Below, in pieces: positions 7,392 through 17,569 of a stretch of DNA of 33,078 bases (positions are counted from its first letter, which is position 1; every line of letters begins with the position of its first letter). The position numbers were made by a program, and so were the translations under genes. Where the stretch lies: the NCBI GenBank assembly GCA_025363555.1, contig JANYDQ010000040.1:1-33078 (forward strand), read 5' to 3'. The stretch comes from Bacteroidota bacterium (GTDB lineage Bacteria; Bacteroidota; Bacteroidia; 2-12-FULL-35-15). The notes below the pieces were generated by a model. That model made no database searches and was not told where the DNA came from. It saw only the letters and a list, made by a program, of their open reading frames with translations.

Positions 7392-9077
7392 TCAATCCAC
7401 ATTATCGTGCAAAAAAGAATTATTTGGTTTTATTTCCGAACTCTTGTCTTCTCCTTCCGACAGCGTATAACGCGATACCTGTGATTCGGAAGAATGAGGA
7501 GTTGAATCCAAATTAATATTCCTTCTTTTATAAGCAGGTTCATTTTCCAATTCAGATAAACCATTCGGGGTTTTTAGTTTATGGCTTAGCGCCTTTAGTT
7601 TTGCTACTCTGTCCTGTGCTTTTCTCATTTGCTCGTCCTGTTCTGCATTTGCAATTACGGATTTCTCATTTTCTATTTTTGAAACAACAGGCTCGTCCTT
7701 CGCACTGGTAATAATGAATGGCTCATCAACAGCAGGTTTGTTGTTTGTAATTTCAAACTCAAAAACCATTTCGCTTTTCTCTTCTATTGCGTCTTCTGTT
7801 TTTTGCTCCGAAGTTTCAAAAATCATTTCCTCCGTTTCGGCTTTTACAAACATAAATGGTTCGGGAGTTATTATTTCTTGCTGTTGCGTTTCATTAATTA
7901 TTTCTTCCTCTTTCTTTACAGCAATGATTTCTGTTTTTTCTTCCGCTTTAATATAAGAAGTCATTGTCATCTCTTCTTCTTCCTTGATAAATGTTTCTTC
8001 AACTTCAGTAGTTTCAGAAGCAAAAACTGCGAAAGGAGTTTCTTCTTTTTTATCCGGCTCCAAAATGTGAATTTTACGTTCCGGAGCTTTTGTTTCAAAA
8101 TGAATACCAGCTTCGTGATGAGAGTTAAAGCCGGTTGCTATTATTGTTACATTTACTTTGTCGCCCAATGATAAATCCACCCCATACCCTTTAATTACTT
8201 CCGCAGACATTCCTGCTGCATCCTGTATAAAATCAGTTATTTCACCCAATTCATCCATTGTTATTTCGTCTTCACCACAGGTAATATTTACCAATACATA
8301 CCGTGCTCCCTTTATATTGCTGTCGTTTAATAACGGAGATGACATGGCATGTTCCACAGCACGTAATGCGCGGTGTTCACCACTTGCCTGCGCAGAACCC
8401 ATGATTGCAACACCGCTATCTTTCATCACGGTTTTTACATCATTGATGTCTGTATTGATTTGCAAAGTAGTGGTAATAATATCAGCAATGCCTTTTGCAG
8501 CAGTAGTTAAAATATCATCGGCATGACCGAATGCCTCTGTTACTTTTAAATTACCATATATTTCGCGCAATTTATCATTGCTGATAACAAGCAATGTATC
8601 TACATTTGCCTTTAAAGATTCTAAACCTGCATCTGCCTGTGCTTTCCGTTTTTTTCCTTCAAACCCGAAAGGAATTGTTACTATACCTACGGTAAGTATT
8701 CCCATTTCTTTTGCTGCCTGTGCTATTACAGGTGCCGCACCTGTTCCTGTTCCTCCGCCCAAACCAGCAGTAATAAAAAGCATTTCAGTGTTTTTTCCAA
8801 GAATGGCTTTTATTTCTTCGATGGTTTCAATGGCAGCATTTCTTCCCACCTCCGGTAACGAACCTGCTCCGCGACCTTTGGTTAATGTTGCTCCCAATAC
8901 CATTTTTAAAGGAACAGGGCTCATGTCCAATGCTTGCTGATCGGTATTGCAAACAATAAAATCAACGCCCTTAATTCCTTGTTTGTACATGTGGTTTACA
9001 GCGTTGCTGCCGCCACCGCCTACTCCTATTACTTTAATAATTGAAGAGTTGTCTGTAGGTAAATCAAATTTTATCAT
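7392..9077 (-). CDS. ftsZ: Cell division GTPase FtsZ
   Basis: This is the tubulin-like GTPase that polymerises into the division ring. The 561-aa product has the N-terminal GGGGSNAVNHM loop (20-30), the signature GLGGGTGTGAAP (105-116) and the T7-loop pattern NTDIND (208-213) needed for GTP hydrolysis. The GTPase body ends near residue 325. A long, strongly acidic linker follows (about 325-500, many E runs), then the conserved Bacteroidota tail with EPAYKRRNINLD and SRYTLSEGED near the C-terminus, where FtsA and other partners bind. It is much longer than E. coli FtsZ (383 aa) because of the linker. It is the last gene of the dcw operon, 118 bp after ftsA, with a terminator about 20 bp downstream. 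Confidence 0.98.
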   Translation of the reverse strand: MIKFDLPTDNSSIIKVIGVGGGGSNAVNHMYKQGIKGVDFIVCNTDQQALDMSPVPLKMVLGATLTKGRGAGSLPEVGRNAAIETIEEIKAILGKNTEMLFITAGLGGGTGTGAAPVIAQAAKEMGILTVGIVTIPFGFEGKKRKAQADAGLESLKANVDTLLVISNDKLREIYGNLKVTEAFGHADDILTTAAKGIADIITTTLQINTDINDVKTVMKDSGVAIMGSAQASGEHRALRAVEHAMSSPLLNDSNIKGARYVLVNITCGEDEITMDELGEITDFIQDAAGMSAEVIKGYGVDLSLGDKVNVTIIATGFNSHHEAGIHFETKAPERKIHILEPDKKEETPFAVFASETTEVEETFIKEEEEMTMTSYIKAEEKTEIIAVKKEEEIINETQQQEIITPEPFMFVKAETEEMIFETSEQKTEDAIEEKSEMVFEFEITNNKPAVDEPFIITSAKDEPVVSKIENEKSVIANAEQDEQMRKAQDRVAKLKALSHKLKTPNGLSELENEPAYKRRNINLDSTPHSSESQVSRYTLSEGEDKSSEIKPNNSFLHDNVD

Positions 9078-9195
9078 TGTTATTTTTATTTAGCACTGTT
9101 TTTTTTCGGTTTAAAATTGCCTTATTTTTTAATATGGAAATGAAGTTCGTTCGTTTAGTTATAAACCATGCAATGTTAATTTCTCTATTTATTTT

Positions 9196-10482
9196 TTATT
9201 GGTGTGCCGAATCATCATCAAAAAAACCTTTCAGTTTATCAAAGAAGCCACCCGATTTTTCTTTTGAATGCCCTTTAATTTTGGATGTGGAATCCTTCGC
9301 ATTATTTTTTTTGTTCTGTTTTTCCAGTGCATCCAATCCTTTCATCACAAGTCCTACTGATGTCGCATACATGGGACTGGTAACGGTTTCGCTTCCTTTT
9401 GCAAGATGTTCGTTTGGATAACCAATGCGTGTATCCATACCGGTAATGTATTCCACTAATTGAGTTACGTGTTTCAGCATTGCCCCGCCCCCCGTTACAA
9501 CAATTCCCGCAATTAATTTTTTTTCGTAGCCTGAATTTTTAATTTCATAATATACATGCTCAATAATTTCTTCCATTCGTGCCTGGATAATGGAAGATAG
9601 ATTTTTTACAGAAATTTCTTTGTGCGGCCGACCTCTTAACCCCGGAATAGAAACAATTTCGTTCTCCTGATTTTCGCTTGCTAATGCAGAGCCAAATTTT
9701 ATTTTTAATAATTCAGCCTGGTTCTTAATTATGGTGCACCCTTCTTTTATATCTTCTGTAATAATATTTCCACCAAAAGGAATAACGGCTGTATGACGAA
9801 TGATTCCATCCTGGAAAATAGCAATGTCCGTGGTACCTCCTCCTATATCTACCAATACCACCCCGGCTTCCTTTTCTTCATCGCTTAAAACAGCATCGGA
9901 GGAAGCTAGTGGTTCTAATGTTAATCCCGTTTTATCTGGAATTTCCAAACCTGCTTTTTGAACGCATTTATAAATATTGCGGGCGGCAGCTATTTGCCCT
10001 GTGATGATATGAAAATTTGCTTCTAATCGAATACCCGCCATGCCGATAGGGTTTTTAATTCCTGATTCGTTGTCAATAATATATTCCTGTGGCACCACAT
10101 GAATAATTTCTTCACCCGGTTGCATCACCAGTTTAAACATATCATCAATCAATGCATCTATATCATTTTGTGAAATTTCATCTTCCGCGCTTGCTCGCGT
10201 TTTAATACCTCTGTGCTGATTGCTTTTAATATGCTGACCTGCAATACCCACATTCACAGTTTTTATTTCCACACCGGACTTTGTTTCGGCTTCGGCTACA
10301 GCTACTCGAATTGCTTCTACTGTTTTATCAATATTCTGAACTACTCCGCGGGCAACTCCATAGGATTCTGATTTCCCCATTCCAAGGATTTCTATTTTTC
10401 CAAATTCATTTTTGCGCCCTACAATGGCTACAATTTTGGTAGTTCCGATATCTAAACCTACTACAATTTCTGATGGTTCCAT
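9196..10482 (-). CDS. ftsA: Cell division protein FtsA
   Basis: This actin-like ATPase tethers FtsZ filaments to the inner face of the membrane. The 428-aa product has the phosphate-1 motif LDIGTTK (10-16), the phosphate-2 motif VDIGGGTTDIAIF (211-223) and the adenosine motif VVTGGGAMLKHV (328-339). The C-terminus ends in an amphipathic helix, GGFFDKLKGFFDDD (411-424), which fits the membrane-targeting sequence. It sits between ftsQ (7 bp) and ftsZ (118 bp). I see no TAnnTTTG promoter in the ftsA-ftsZ gap, so ftsZ probably depends on readthrough from upstream. Confidence 0.97.
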   Translation of the reverse strand: MEPSEIVVGLDIGTTKIVAIVGRKNEFGKIEILGMGKSESYGVARGVVQNIDKTVEAIRVAVAEAETKSGVEIKTVNVGIAGQHIKSNQHRGIKTRASAEDEISQNDIDALIDDMFKLVMQPGEEIIHVVPQEYIIDNESGIKNPIGMAGIRLEANFHIITGQIAAARNIYKCVQKAGLEIPDKTGLTLEPLASSDAVLSDEEKEAGVVLVDIGGGTTDIAIFQDGIIRHTAVIPFGGNIITEDIKEGCTIIKNQAELLKIKFGSALASENQENEIVSIPGLRGRPHKEISVKNLSSIIQARMEEIIEHVYYEIKNSGYEKKLIAGIVVTGGGAMLKHVTQLVEYITGMDTRIGYPNEHLAKGSETVTSPMYATSVGLVMKGLDALEKQNKKNNAKDSTSKIKGHSKEKSGGFFDKLKGFFDDDSAHQ

Positions 10483-10489
10483 AATGCAA

Positions 10490-11296
10490 TTATTTTTTGG
10501 TACAAACTATTTGGTTTTTAAACTTTAAATTTATTGTTGAATATTTATCCCACCAACCGGTAGTGTTTAAGCCCTGTGTATAAAAAGTCATCAGTTTTTT
10601 AAATTTTTCATCCATCAATGTGGTATCACCGAAAACAATCTTTTGATTCCCCACCAATGGCACCAGTTCCATATCTCTGTCGCTATTAACATAAATCTGC
10701 TCTATTTGTGATTTCCAGAATTCGTGAGCATTTATGTAAATAGCCATTGCATATAATTCATCCAATATACTGTTGGCTCTTTTTAAACTATCCCTGGCAA
10801 TATCGCTGATCGAAAACATGTAATGCGTTGCATACGGCTCCGAAATTTTACCGTTTGCTACTATTACCCGTGCTGTATATCTGTCTGAAAGGGGCATAAG
10901 CCTGCCAGCATCATCCAAATAATAACTGTCATCATTAGAATTAATTATTCTTATTATCGGCTTTCTTTGTTTTACATTTACTTTTACATTTCCATCAATG
11001 GTTATAAATACCTCTGCTTTTGCAATATCTTCATGACTGTTTAACGCTTGTTCGATACCCGGAATATTTATACTTGACTTAGGCTGACCAACAATTGAAT
11101 CGCCCCTGTCCTTTATTAATTGAGTGATTTCCGTTTTGTTCAAAAAATAAACATCATCATCCAGGTTCATTTTAACCTCCAGGCTTTTGCAAAGCATTGC
11201 CTCCTGTTGTTTATTCACAAACCCCATGGTAACCAATAAGCCTGTAATTAAACCACACCAAAGAATTATAAACAATATTTTTTTAAATTTATTCAT
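10490..11296 (-). CDS. ftsQ: Cell division protein FtsQ
   Basis: This 268-aa bitopic membrane protein has a short cytoplasmic N-terminus (MNKFKK) and one membrane helix (about 7-27, ILFIILWCGLITGLLVTMGFV). The extracytoplasmic part opens with a POTRA-like segment (KTEITQLIKDRGDSI...INIPGIEQALNSHEDIAKAEVFITIDGNVKVNVKQRKPIIRI). The sequence VKQRKPIIRI is characteristic of FtsQ/DivIB. The protein links early and late divisome parts with FtsL. Its ATG overlaps the murC stop by one base (TAATG), suggesting translational coupling. Overall similarity to proteobacterial FtsQ is low, as usual for Bacteroidota. Confidence 0.93.
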   Translation of the reverse strand: MNKFKKILFIILWCGLITGLLVTMGFVNKQQEAMLCKSLEVKMNLDDDVYFLNKTEITQLIKDRGDSIVGQPKSSINIPGIEQALNSHEDIAKAEVFITIDGNVKVNVKQRKPIIRIINSNDDSYYLDDAGRLMPLSDRYTARVIVANGKISEPYATHYMFSISDIARDSLKRANSILDELYAMAIYINAHEFWKSQIEQIYVNSDRDMELVPLVGNQKIVFGDTTLMDEKFKKLMTFYTQGLNTTGWWDKYSTINLKFKNQIVCTKK

Positions 11297-12693
11297 TAAT
11301 TATTCTGTAGCAATGAATTTCTAATGGGTTCTACAAAGGTATCAATGTCCCCGGCTCCCAAAGTGAGCAACACTTCCAATTTCATACTCCTTAACTCTTC
11401 AACTAAATCTGCTTTCTGAATGATTCTTTTATTTACCAACTTCATCTTATCAAGCAACATTTTTGAATCAACCCCTTGAATCGGCAATTCCCTGGCAGGA
11501 TAAATTTCCATTAAGATACACTCATCCAACAAATCAAGACTTCTTGCAAAATCATCCGCAAAATCCCGGGTACGCGAAAAGAGATGCGGTTGAAATATCC
11601 CGGAGATTTTTTTATTCGGGTACATTTCCTTTACAGAATTAATAGTTGCTTTCAATTCTTCCGGGTGGTGTGCATAATCATCTATATACACTAATTTATC
11701 AGTTTTTACCTGGTAGTCAAATCTGCGCTTCACACCACCAAACGTCTTTAATGCTTCACGAACATTTACTTCTGAAACATTCATTTCGCAGGCAACAGCA
11801 ACTGCGGCAATTGAATTTTCAACATTATGCAATCCGGGGAGTCCTAAGGTTATATCTATAAAAATATTTATTGGAGTTACAATTTCGTAATTATATAGTC
11901 CATTGTCAATTCTTACATTTTGTGCAAAATAATCCGCTCTTTCATCATTTACGGAATAAGTAATTACTTTCTTTCCCGAATCAATCCTATTTACAATGTT
12001 TCTTTTTAAAATCAATTTTGATTTTACCTGCCGGGCAAATAATGAATAAGACTCCTGCATATATTTTTCATCACCGTAGATATCTAGATGGTCAGCATCC
12101 ACAGAAGTAATAACACCAATTTCGGGGTACAATGTTAAAAACGAGCGGTCATATTCATCTGCTTCCACTACTACTAAATTATTAGTTGATAAATTTGTGC
12201 TTAATAACAAATTGGTATTATAGTTTTGTGTAATACCGCCCAGAAATGCAGAGGGGTCAAGTTGTGCTGTTTTAAATATGTGGGCAATCAAAGAGGAGGT
12301 GGTTGTTTTTCCGTGTGTCCCTGCTACAGCTATTGTATTTGAATTTTCTGTAATCATTCCCAATACTTCAGCACGCTTTTTAATTGTAAAGTTATTTTCC
12401 CGAAAATAAATTAATTCGCTATGTTCCTTTGGTATGGCAGGAGTGTAAATAATTAAAATAGATTCTAAGTCATACGGAAGCACTTTGATAGAATCAGGAA
12501 TAAACCGGATATTATCATCAAAATGAATATCTATTCCTTCCGCAATTAATTCATCCGTAAGCTTAGAGGGGGTTTTATCATAACCGCTCACCCTCTTGCC
12601 CATCTTATTGAAATAACGAGCAAGGGCGCTCATACCAATGCCGCCTATTCCAAGAAAGTAAATTTCCTTTATATTTTTAAAATCCTGTTTCAC
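11296..12693 (-). CDS. murC: UDP-N-acetylmuramate--L-alanine ligase MurC
   Basis: MurC adds L-alanine to UDP-MurNAc with ATP, the first amino acid of the peptidoglycan stem. The 465-aa product has the N-terminal Rossmann motif FLGIGGIGMSALARYF (13-28), the ATP loop GTHGKTTT (125-132), EADEYDRSF in the central domain, and DDYAHHPEELKAT at the start of the C-terminal domain. Length is typical. Its start overlaps the murG stop by 4 bases (ATGA), and its stop overlaps the ftsQ ATG by one base. Confidence 0.98.
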   Translation of the reverse strand: MKQDFKNIKEIYFLGIGGIGMSALARYFNKMGKRVSGYDKTPSKLTDELIAEGIDIHFDDNIRFIPDSIKVLPYDLESILIIYTPAIPKEHSELIYFRENNFTIKKRAEVLGMITENSNTIAVAGTHGKTTTSSLIAHIFKTAQLDPSAFLGGITQNYNTNLLLSTNLSTNNLVVVEADEYDRSFLTLYPEIGVITSVDADHLDIYGDEKYMQESYSLFARQVKSKLILKRNIVNRIDSGKKVITYSVNDERADYFAQNVRIDNGLYNYEIVTPINIFIDITLGLPGLHNVENSIAAVAVACEMNVSEVNVREALKTFGGVKRRFDYQVKTDKLVYIDDYAHHPEELKATINSVKEMYPNKKISGIFQPHLFSRTRDFADDFARSLDLLDECILMEIYPARELPIQGVDSKMLLDKMKLVNKRIIQKADLVEELRSMKLEVLLTLGAGDIDTFVEPIRNSLLQNN

Positions 12694-13802
12694 TTTACTT
12701 TATTATTTATCAAACTCAATACTTCATGCGCAATCACATTCGCTGAATCATGAAACGCAAGTCTTCCTATATTTTCGGATAGTTTATGGCACAGTTCTGA
12801 ATTACTTATAAGTTCCAACGTTTGTTCGCATAGTTTATCACGAGCTTCTGTGTCTTTAATAAAAACGGCAGCGTTGTATGTAACCAATGCCATCGCATTT
12901 TTTGTTTGATGATCCTCTGAAACATTTGGTGAAGGAATTAAAATGCAGGGTTTTTTTACTAAACACAATTCGGAAATTGAAATTGCTCCTGCTCTTGAAA
13001 TAACTATATCAGATATGGCGTAAGCATAATCCATTTCTTTAATAAAATCTAATACTTTAAACCCGTTTCCGTTATATTTCACAATTGCTTGTTTTGCGGT
13101 TTCAAAAAATCCTTTCCCCGTTTGCCATATAAGTTGAATATTGTTTTTATCAAACGCTTCTAAACATTTCAAAATACTCTCGTTGATAGTTCGCGCTCCT
13201 AAGCTACCTCCTATAACCAAAATTGTTTTTTTGTTTTTGTTTAACCCAAATTGTTCCATTCCTCTTTCCCTCTTACCTTCAAAATTTAATATGTCCTGTC
13301 TCACGGGATTCCCGGTAAGCAATATTTTATCTTTTGGAAAAAATTTTTCCATACCACTATAAGCAACACAAATTCTATCCACTTTCTTAGCGAGAATTCT
13401 GTTTGTAATTCCGGGGTATGAATTCTGCTCCTGGATCAAAGTAACAGTTCGATATTTCGAAGAAATGTTTAACATAGGACCGCTTGCAAAACCTCCTGTA
13501 CCTATCACAGCATCTGGTTGAAATGATTGAAATATTTTTTTTGCCTTCATCAAACTACTTATTACTTTAAATGGAAAAGCCATATTTCCCATTGTCAGTT
13601 TTCGCTGAAAACCACTTATCCAAAGCCCCACGATAGTGTATCCAGCAGCCGGAACTTTTTCCATTTCCATTTTTCCTTCCGCACCAACAAATAAAAATTC
13701 AGTATCGGGTCGCAATGCCTTTATGGCATTTGCTATGGCAATAGCAGGAAATATGTGCCCGCCGGTGCCGCCTCCGCTCATTATTATTTTAAGCTGCTTC
13801 AA
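12690..13802 (-). CDS. murG: Lipid II synthase MurG (GlcNAc transferase)
   Basis: MurG transfers GlcNAc from UDP-GlcNAc onto lipid I to make lipid II at the inner face of the membrane. The 370-aa product begins with the glycine loop SGGGTGGHIFPAIAIA (9-24). It contains the second glycine loop IGGSLGARTINE and the donor-site block SRAGAISISELCLVKKPCILIPSP, close to the usual RAGA-x-x-x-x-E pattern. Its start overlaps the end of ftsW by 14 bp and its stop overlaps murC by 4 bp, so these three genes are tightly coupled. Confidence 0.98.
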   Translation of the reverse strand: MKQLKIIMSGGGTGGHIFPAIAIANAIKALRPDTEFLFVGAEGKMEMEKVPAAGYTIVGLWISGFQRKLTMGNMAFPFKVISSLMKAKKIFQSFQPDAVIGTGGFASGPMLNISSKYRTVTLIQEQNSYPGITNRILAKKVDRICVAYSGMEKFFPKDKILLTGNPVRQDILNFEGKRERGMEQFGLNKNKKTILVIGGSLGARTINESILKCLEAFDKNNIQLIWQTGKGFFETAKQAIVKYNGNGFKVLDFIKEMDYAYAISDIVISRAGAISISELCLVKKPCILIPSPNVSEDHQTKNAMALVTYNAAVFIKDTEARDKLCEQTLELISNSELCHKLSENIGRLAFHDSANVIAHEVLSLINNKVK

Positions 13803-14943
13803 CTATTTTTTTTATTTCCTTTGTATTTTCAATTTCACGGCTTACACTTAATATAATACCAATTGAGATACTGGTAAACCAGATAGATGTCCCCCCCATA
13901 CTCACCAATGGCAGTGGTTGCCCTGTAACAGGGAATAAATTTGCAGCTACCGCCATATTTATCATTGCCTGAAAAACTAAACTAAACGTTAAACCTATAG
14001 CAAGTAAACTCCCGAATATTTTTTCGCTCTTGTTAGCAATCCGCACACCTCTGAATAATAAAATGACATATAAAAATATAATAACTACCGCTGATATTAA
14101 TCCCCACTCTTCTATTACTATTGCAAAAATAAAATCGGATGAGGCTTGCGGAAGAAAATTCCGTTGAGTGCTATTCCCGGGACCTTTCCCAAAAACTCGG
14201 CCTGTCGCAATAGCGATTTTTGCCTGCTCCGATTGAAAATTAGTTTCACTATCGCCACTTCTAAAGTTTTCAATACGCGCTTTCCATGTTTCACCTCGCT
14301 TAATTATCGAAGGGAAATTAAAAATAGTTACAATTAATAGTGCACCAAAAATAATTCCTGAACCAATCAGAATTAATAAATACTTTGTATTCATTCTGCC
14401 GACAAACATCAAAACCAAACAAGTTAAAAATAATAACGCAGCTGTAGAAAAATTTGCCGGAAGAATTAATGCGCAGATAATTATGACAGGAATTACAATC
14501 GGTAAAAAAGCTTTCCTGAAATCTTTAATAACATCCTGTTTAAGTGAAAGCATACGCGCAACGTAAGTTATCAATGCTAACTTTGCAAAATCAGACGTCT
14601 GAAATGTCAGAGAGGTTCCGGGAATAGCTAACCAGCGGCTTGCTTCCCCTGCACTTACACCCTTAAGTAATGTATATAGCAATAAAGGAGCGGCTAAAAA
14701 AATTGCTATCTGTGATATCCGGGAAAAATAAGAATACTTCACTTTATGAATTAAATACATTAAAAATATACCCGAAGCAACTATAAAAATATGTTTTCTC
14801 AAATAAGAACCGGTATCCCCATCCTTATAATGATAAGCCAGGGCAACAACAGAACTATACACCACCAAAACAGATAATAGAGAAAGCAGCAAAACTACTG
14901 TCCATATAACCATATCTCCTTTCGTATGTTTAAATAAATTCAT
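13789..14943 (-). CDS. ftsW: Septal peptidoglycan glycosyltransferase FtsW
   Basis: This SEDS-family polytopic membrane protein polymerises lipid II into septal glycan together with FtsI. The 384-aa product has about ten hydrophobic segments, starting with VIWTVVLLLSLLSVLVVYSSV (12-32). It carries family blocks such as ASRWLAIPGTSLTFQTSDFAKLAL, FGKGPGNSTQRNFLPQASSDFIFAIVIEEWG, and the closing LPVTGQPLPLVSMGGTS. The Asp in QASSDFIFA corresponds to the conserved catalytic-loop position. It lies 30 bp after murD and overlaps murG by 14 bp. Confidence 0.97.
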   Translation of the reverse strand: MNLFKHTKGDMVIWTVVLLLSLLSVLVVYSSVVALAYHYKDGDTGSYLRKHIFIVASGIFLMYLIHKVKYSYFSRISQIAIFLAAPLLLYTLLKGVSAGEASRWLAIPGTSLTFQTSDFAKLALITYVARMLSLKQDVIKDFRKAFLPIVIPVIIICALILPANFSTAALLFLTCLVLMFVGRMNTKYLLILIGSGIIFGALLIVTIFNFPSIIKRGETWKARIENFRSGDSETNFQSEQAKIAIATGRVFGKGPGNSTQRNFLPQASSDFIFAIVIEEWGLISAVVIIFLYVILLFRGVRIANKSEKIFGSLLAIGLTFSLVFQAMINMAVAANLFPVTGQPLPLVSMGGTSIWFTSISIGIILSVSREIENTKEIKKIVEAA

Positions 14944-14973
14944 TTTTCGTCACTAAAATTTTATGTTCCTTAA

Positions 14974-16314
14974 TTACAATGCACGAACCGCTTGCTTAAA
15001 TTGATTACCCCTGTCTTCATAGTTTTCAAACAAATCAAAACTTGCACAGGCCGGAGATAACAAAACGGTATCGCCTTTTTTACCGATTTTGTATGCTTGA
15101 GCTACAGCCTCCGTTGCAGACTTCGCCTCTAAAATAGTTTCAACCATACCACCAAAAGCTTTAATAATTTTCTTGTTATCAGCACCAAGGCAAATAATAG
15201 CTTTTACTTTTTCGCTTACCAGTTCATTTAGCATGGAATAATCGTTTCCTTTATCAACTCCTCCAAGGATGAGGATAACAGGATTTTCCATGCTTTCCAA
15301 AGCATACCAGGTTGAATTTACATTTGTGGCTTTTGAATCATTTATAAATTCCACACCATGAATGTTACCTACCAACTCTAACCGATGATCGATGTTATGA
15401 AAATCCGAAAGACTTTCACGGATTGTTTCTTTTCTGACGCCCAATAATTTGCCGGCAACAGCAGCCGCCATAGAATTGTACATGTTGTGTTTGCCTTGCA
15501 GAGCTAGTTCCTGTATTGTCATAATTGTTTGGTTTTGGTTTTTTATATTTATTATTAATTGTTTGGTTTCATCTATAAACGCTCCTGTTTTGACTTCTTG
15601 TTTGATTGAAAAAGCATATTGTTTCGCCTTAATTTCTTTATGCTTTATTCTTTCTTTTGCTATTTCATCGTCAATGCAATAAATAAATGCATCCTCTTCG
15701 GTTTGATTTTGGATTATTCTGAATTTCGAATCCGCATATTTTTCTATTCTGTATTCATATCTATCCAAATGGTCCGGAGTAATGTTTAACAAAATTGCTA
15801 TCTCTGCCTTAAACTCAAACATTCCATCTAATTGAAAACTACTTAACTCTAAAACATAATAATCGAAATCATTTTCTGCTACCTGCATCGCAAAGCTTTT
15901 TCCTACATTCCCTGCAAGCCCCACATTTAATCCTGCCTTTTTCAGGAGATGATAGGTAAGAAGCGCAGTGGTAGTTTTACCATTACTTCCTGTGATGCAT
16001 ATTTTTTTTGCATTGGTATATCTCCCCGCAAATTCAATTTCTGAAATCAATTTTACTCTCTGTTTATGAAGACGTACTATCAAGTCTGCTGTGTCCGGAA
16101 TACCGGGGCTTTTAACCAACTCATCCGCACTAAAAATAAACTCTTCAGTATGTTTCTCTTCTTCCCATTCAACTCCATATTTTGAAAGAACGACCTTGTA
16201 TTTTTCATTTATTTTTCCATTATCTGAAAGAAAAACTTGAAAACCTTTTTTTTTTCCTAATATTGCCGCACCAACACCACTTTCTCCCCCACCCAGTATT
16301 ACCAGCCTTTTCAT
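14974..16314 (-). CDS. murD: UDP-MurNAc-L-Ala--D-glutamate ligase MurD
   Basis: MurD adds D-glutamate to UDP-MurNAc-L-Ala. The 446-aa product shows the Rossmann start RLVILGGGESGVGAAILGKK (3-22), the ATP loop GSNGKTTT (109-116), NDSKATNVNST in the C-terminal part, and the terminal block LLSPACASFDLFENYEDRGNQFK typical of MurD. One base separates it from mraY. Length matches the family. Confidence 0.98.
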   Translation of the reverse strand: MKRLVILGGGESGVGAAILGKKKGFQVFLSDNGKINEKYKVVLSKYGVEWEEEKHTEEFIFSADELVKSPGIPDTADLIVRLHKQRVKLISEIEFAGRYTNAKKICITGSNGKTTTALLTYHLLKKAGLNVGLAGNVGKSFAMQVAENDFDYYVLELSSFQLDGMFEFKAEIAILLNITPDHLDRYEYRIEKYADSKFRIIQNQTEEDAFIYCIDDEIAKERIKHKEIKAKQYAFSIKQEVKTGAFIDETKQLIINIKNQNQTIMTIQELALQGKHNMYNSMAAAVAGKLLGVRKETIRESLSDFHNIDHRLELVGNIHGVEFINDSKATNVNSTWYALESMENPVILILGGVDKGNDYSMLNELVSEKVKAIICLGADNKKIIKAFGGMVETILEAKSATEAVAQAYKIGKKGDTVLLSPACASFDLFENYEDRGNQFKQAVRAL

Positions 16315-16315
16315 A

Positions 16316-17569
16316 TTACCTTAACTTCAAAGTCACTATCGTTAATACCGACAGCATAATTCCGATAATCCAAAAACGGGAAACAATTTTAGATTCATGG
16401 AATCCCTTTTTCTGATAATGATGATGCAGTGGAGACATAAGAAAAATTCTTTTGCCTTCTCCATATTTTTTTCTGGTGTATTTGAAGTATGCTACCTGAA
16501 TCATTACTGAAACATTTTCAATAAGAAAAATTCCACATAAAACAGGAATTAATAATTCTTTTCTCACTGCAATAGCGAATACAGCAATGATGCCTCCAAG
16601 TGTCAGACTCCCTGTATCGCCCATAAAAACCTGAGCCGGATAAGCGTTATACCATAGAAATCCAACACATCCTCCCACAAATGCACCAATGAATATTACC
16701 ATTTCTCCAAAATTGGGAATATACATTACGTTCAGATAATTCGCGAAAATCATGTTGCCGGATATATATGCAAACACACCCAGTGTAGTACCAATTATTG
16801 CGGACGTTCCTGTAGCTAGACCGTCTATGCCGTCCGTAATATTAGCGCCATTTGAAACAGCTGTAATAATTATTATCACTACAAGAATATAGAGTATCCA
16901 TGTATATTTTCGCATACCTTCTCCAAATACCGCAAGAAGTGAAGAATAATTAAACTCGTTATTTTTCACAAAAGGAATTGTGGTATTGGGCAGTTTGCGA
17001 TCGTACATATAATGTATCTGCCCATCAGTTTCTATAATTTTAGTTACTTTATCAACATCCATTTTCTGTGCAAGTTCCAGTGGTATTTCCACTTTTGTTT
17101 TTATATCAGGATGGAAATACACAGTTATACCTATAAATAAACCGAGTCCGACTTGTCCCATTATTTTAAATTTTCCTGCAAGGCCCTTTTTATCCTTTTT
17201 AAAAACCTTAATATAATCATCCAGAAAGCCTATTAACCCAAGCCATATTGTAGAAACAATCATCAGGATAATATAAATGTTATCTAACCTGGCGAAAAGA
17301 AATGTTGGAATGAGTATTGCAGATATGATAATTAACCCACCCATTGTAGGAGTTCCTGCTTTTTGCTTTTCCCCTGCAAGACCCAGATCACGTATTGTTT
17401 CACCAACCTGTTTTCTTTGTAATAGATTAATAAAACTTTTACCAAATACCATCGAAATGAGTAACGATGTGATAAGTGCCATTGCTGCACGAAAAGTGAT
17501 GTAATGAAACACCCCTGCTCCGGGGAAATCAAATCGTTTCTCTAAAAAATCAAATAAATAATAGAACAT
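16316..17569 (-). CDS. mraY: Phospho-MurNAc-pentapeptide translocase MraY
   Basis: This integral membrane enzyme joins phospho-MurNAc-pentapeptide to undecaprenyl phosphate, giving lipid I. The 417-aa product has about ten membrane helices and the active-site motifs FLDDYIK (115-121, Asp117/118), [15 protein letters not shown], and [12 protein letters not shown]. The tail [23 protein letters not shown] contains the conserved histidine cluster. It is longer than E. coli MraY (360 aa) owing to an insertion of about 50 residues after the fourth helix (around 155-215), which Bacteroidota members share. The start overlaps the murE stop by one base. Confidence 0.98.
   Translation of the reverse strand: MFYYLFDFLEKRFDFPGAGVFHYITFRAAMALITSLLISMVFGKSFINLLQRKQVGETIRDLGLAGEKQKAGTPTMGGLIIISAILIPTFLFARLDNIYIILMIVSTIWLGLIGFLDDYIKVFKKDKKGLAGKFKIMGQVGLGLFIGITVYFHPDIKTKVEIPLELAQKMDVDKVTKIIETDGQIHYMYDRKLPNTTIPFVKNNEFNYSSLLAVFGEGMRKYTWILYILVVIIIITAVSNGANITDGIDGLATGTSAIIGTTLGVFAYISGNMIFANYLNVMYIPNFGEMVIFIGAFVGGCVGFLWYNAYPAQVFMGDTGSLTLGGIIAVFAIAVRKELLIPVLCGIFLIENVSVMIQVAYFKYTRKKYGEGKRIFLMSPLHHHYQKKGFHESKIVSRFWIIGIMLSVLTIVTLKLR

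Noticed and set aside
7714-8940. Several plus-strand ORFs of 80-122 aa opposite ftsZ
   Set aside because: They are antisense shadows of ftsZ with Ser/Phe-rich composition and no motifs.
15449-15682. Plus-strand 77-aa ORF opposite murD
   Set aside because: It is an antisense shadow. MurD is complete and contains all family motifs.
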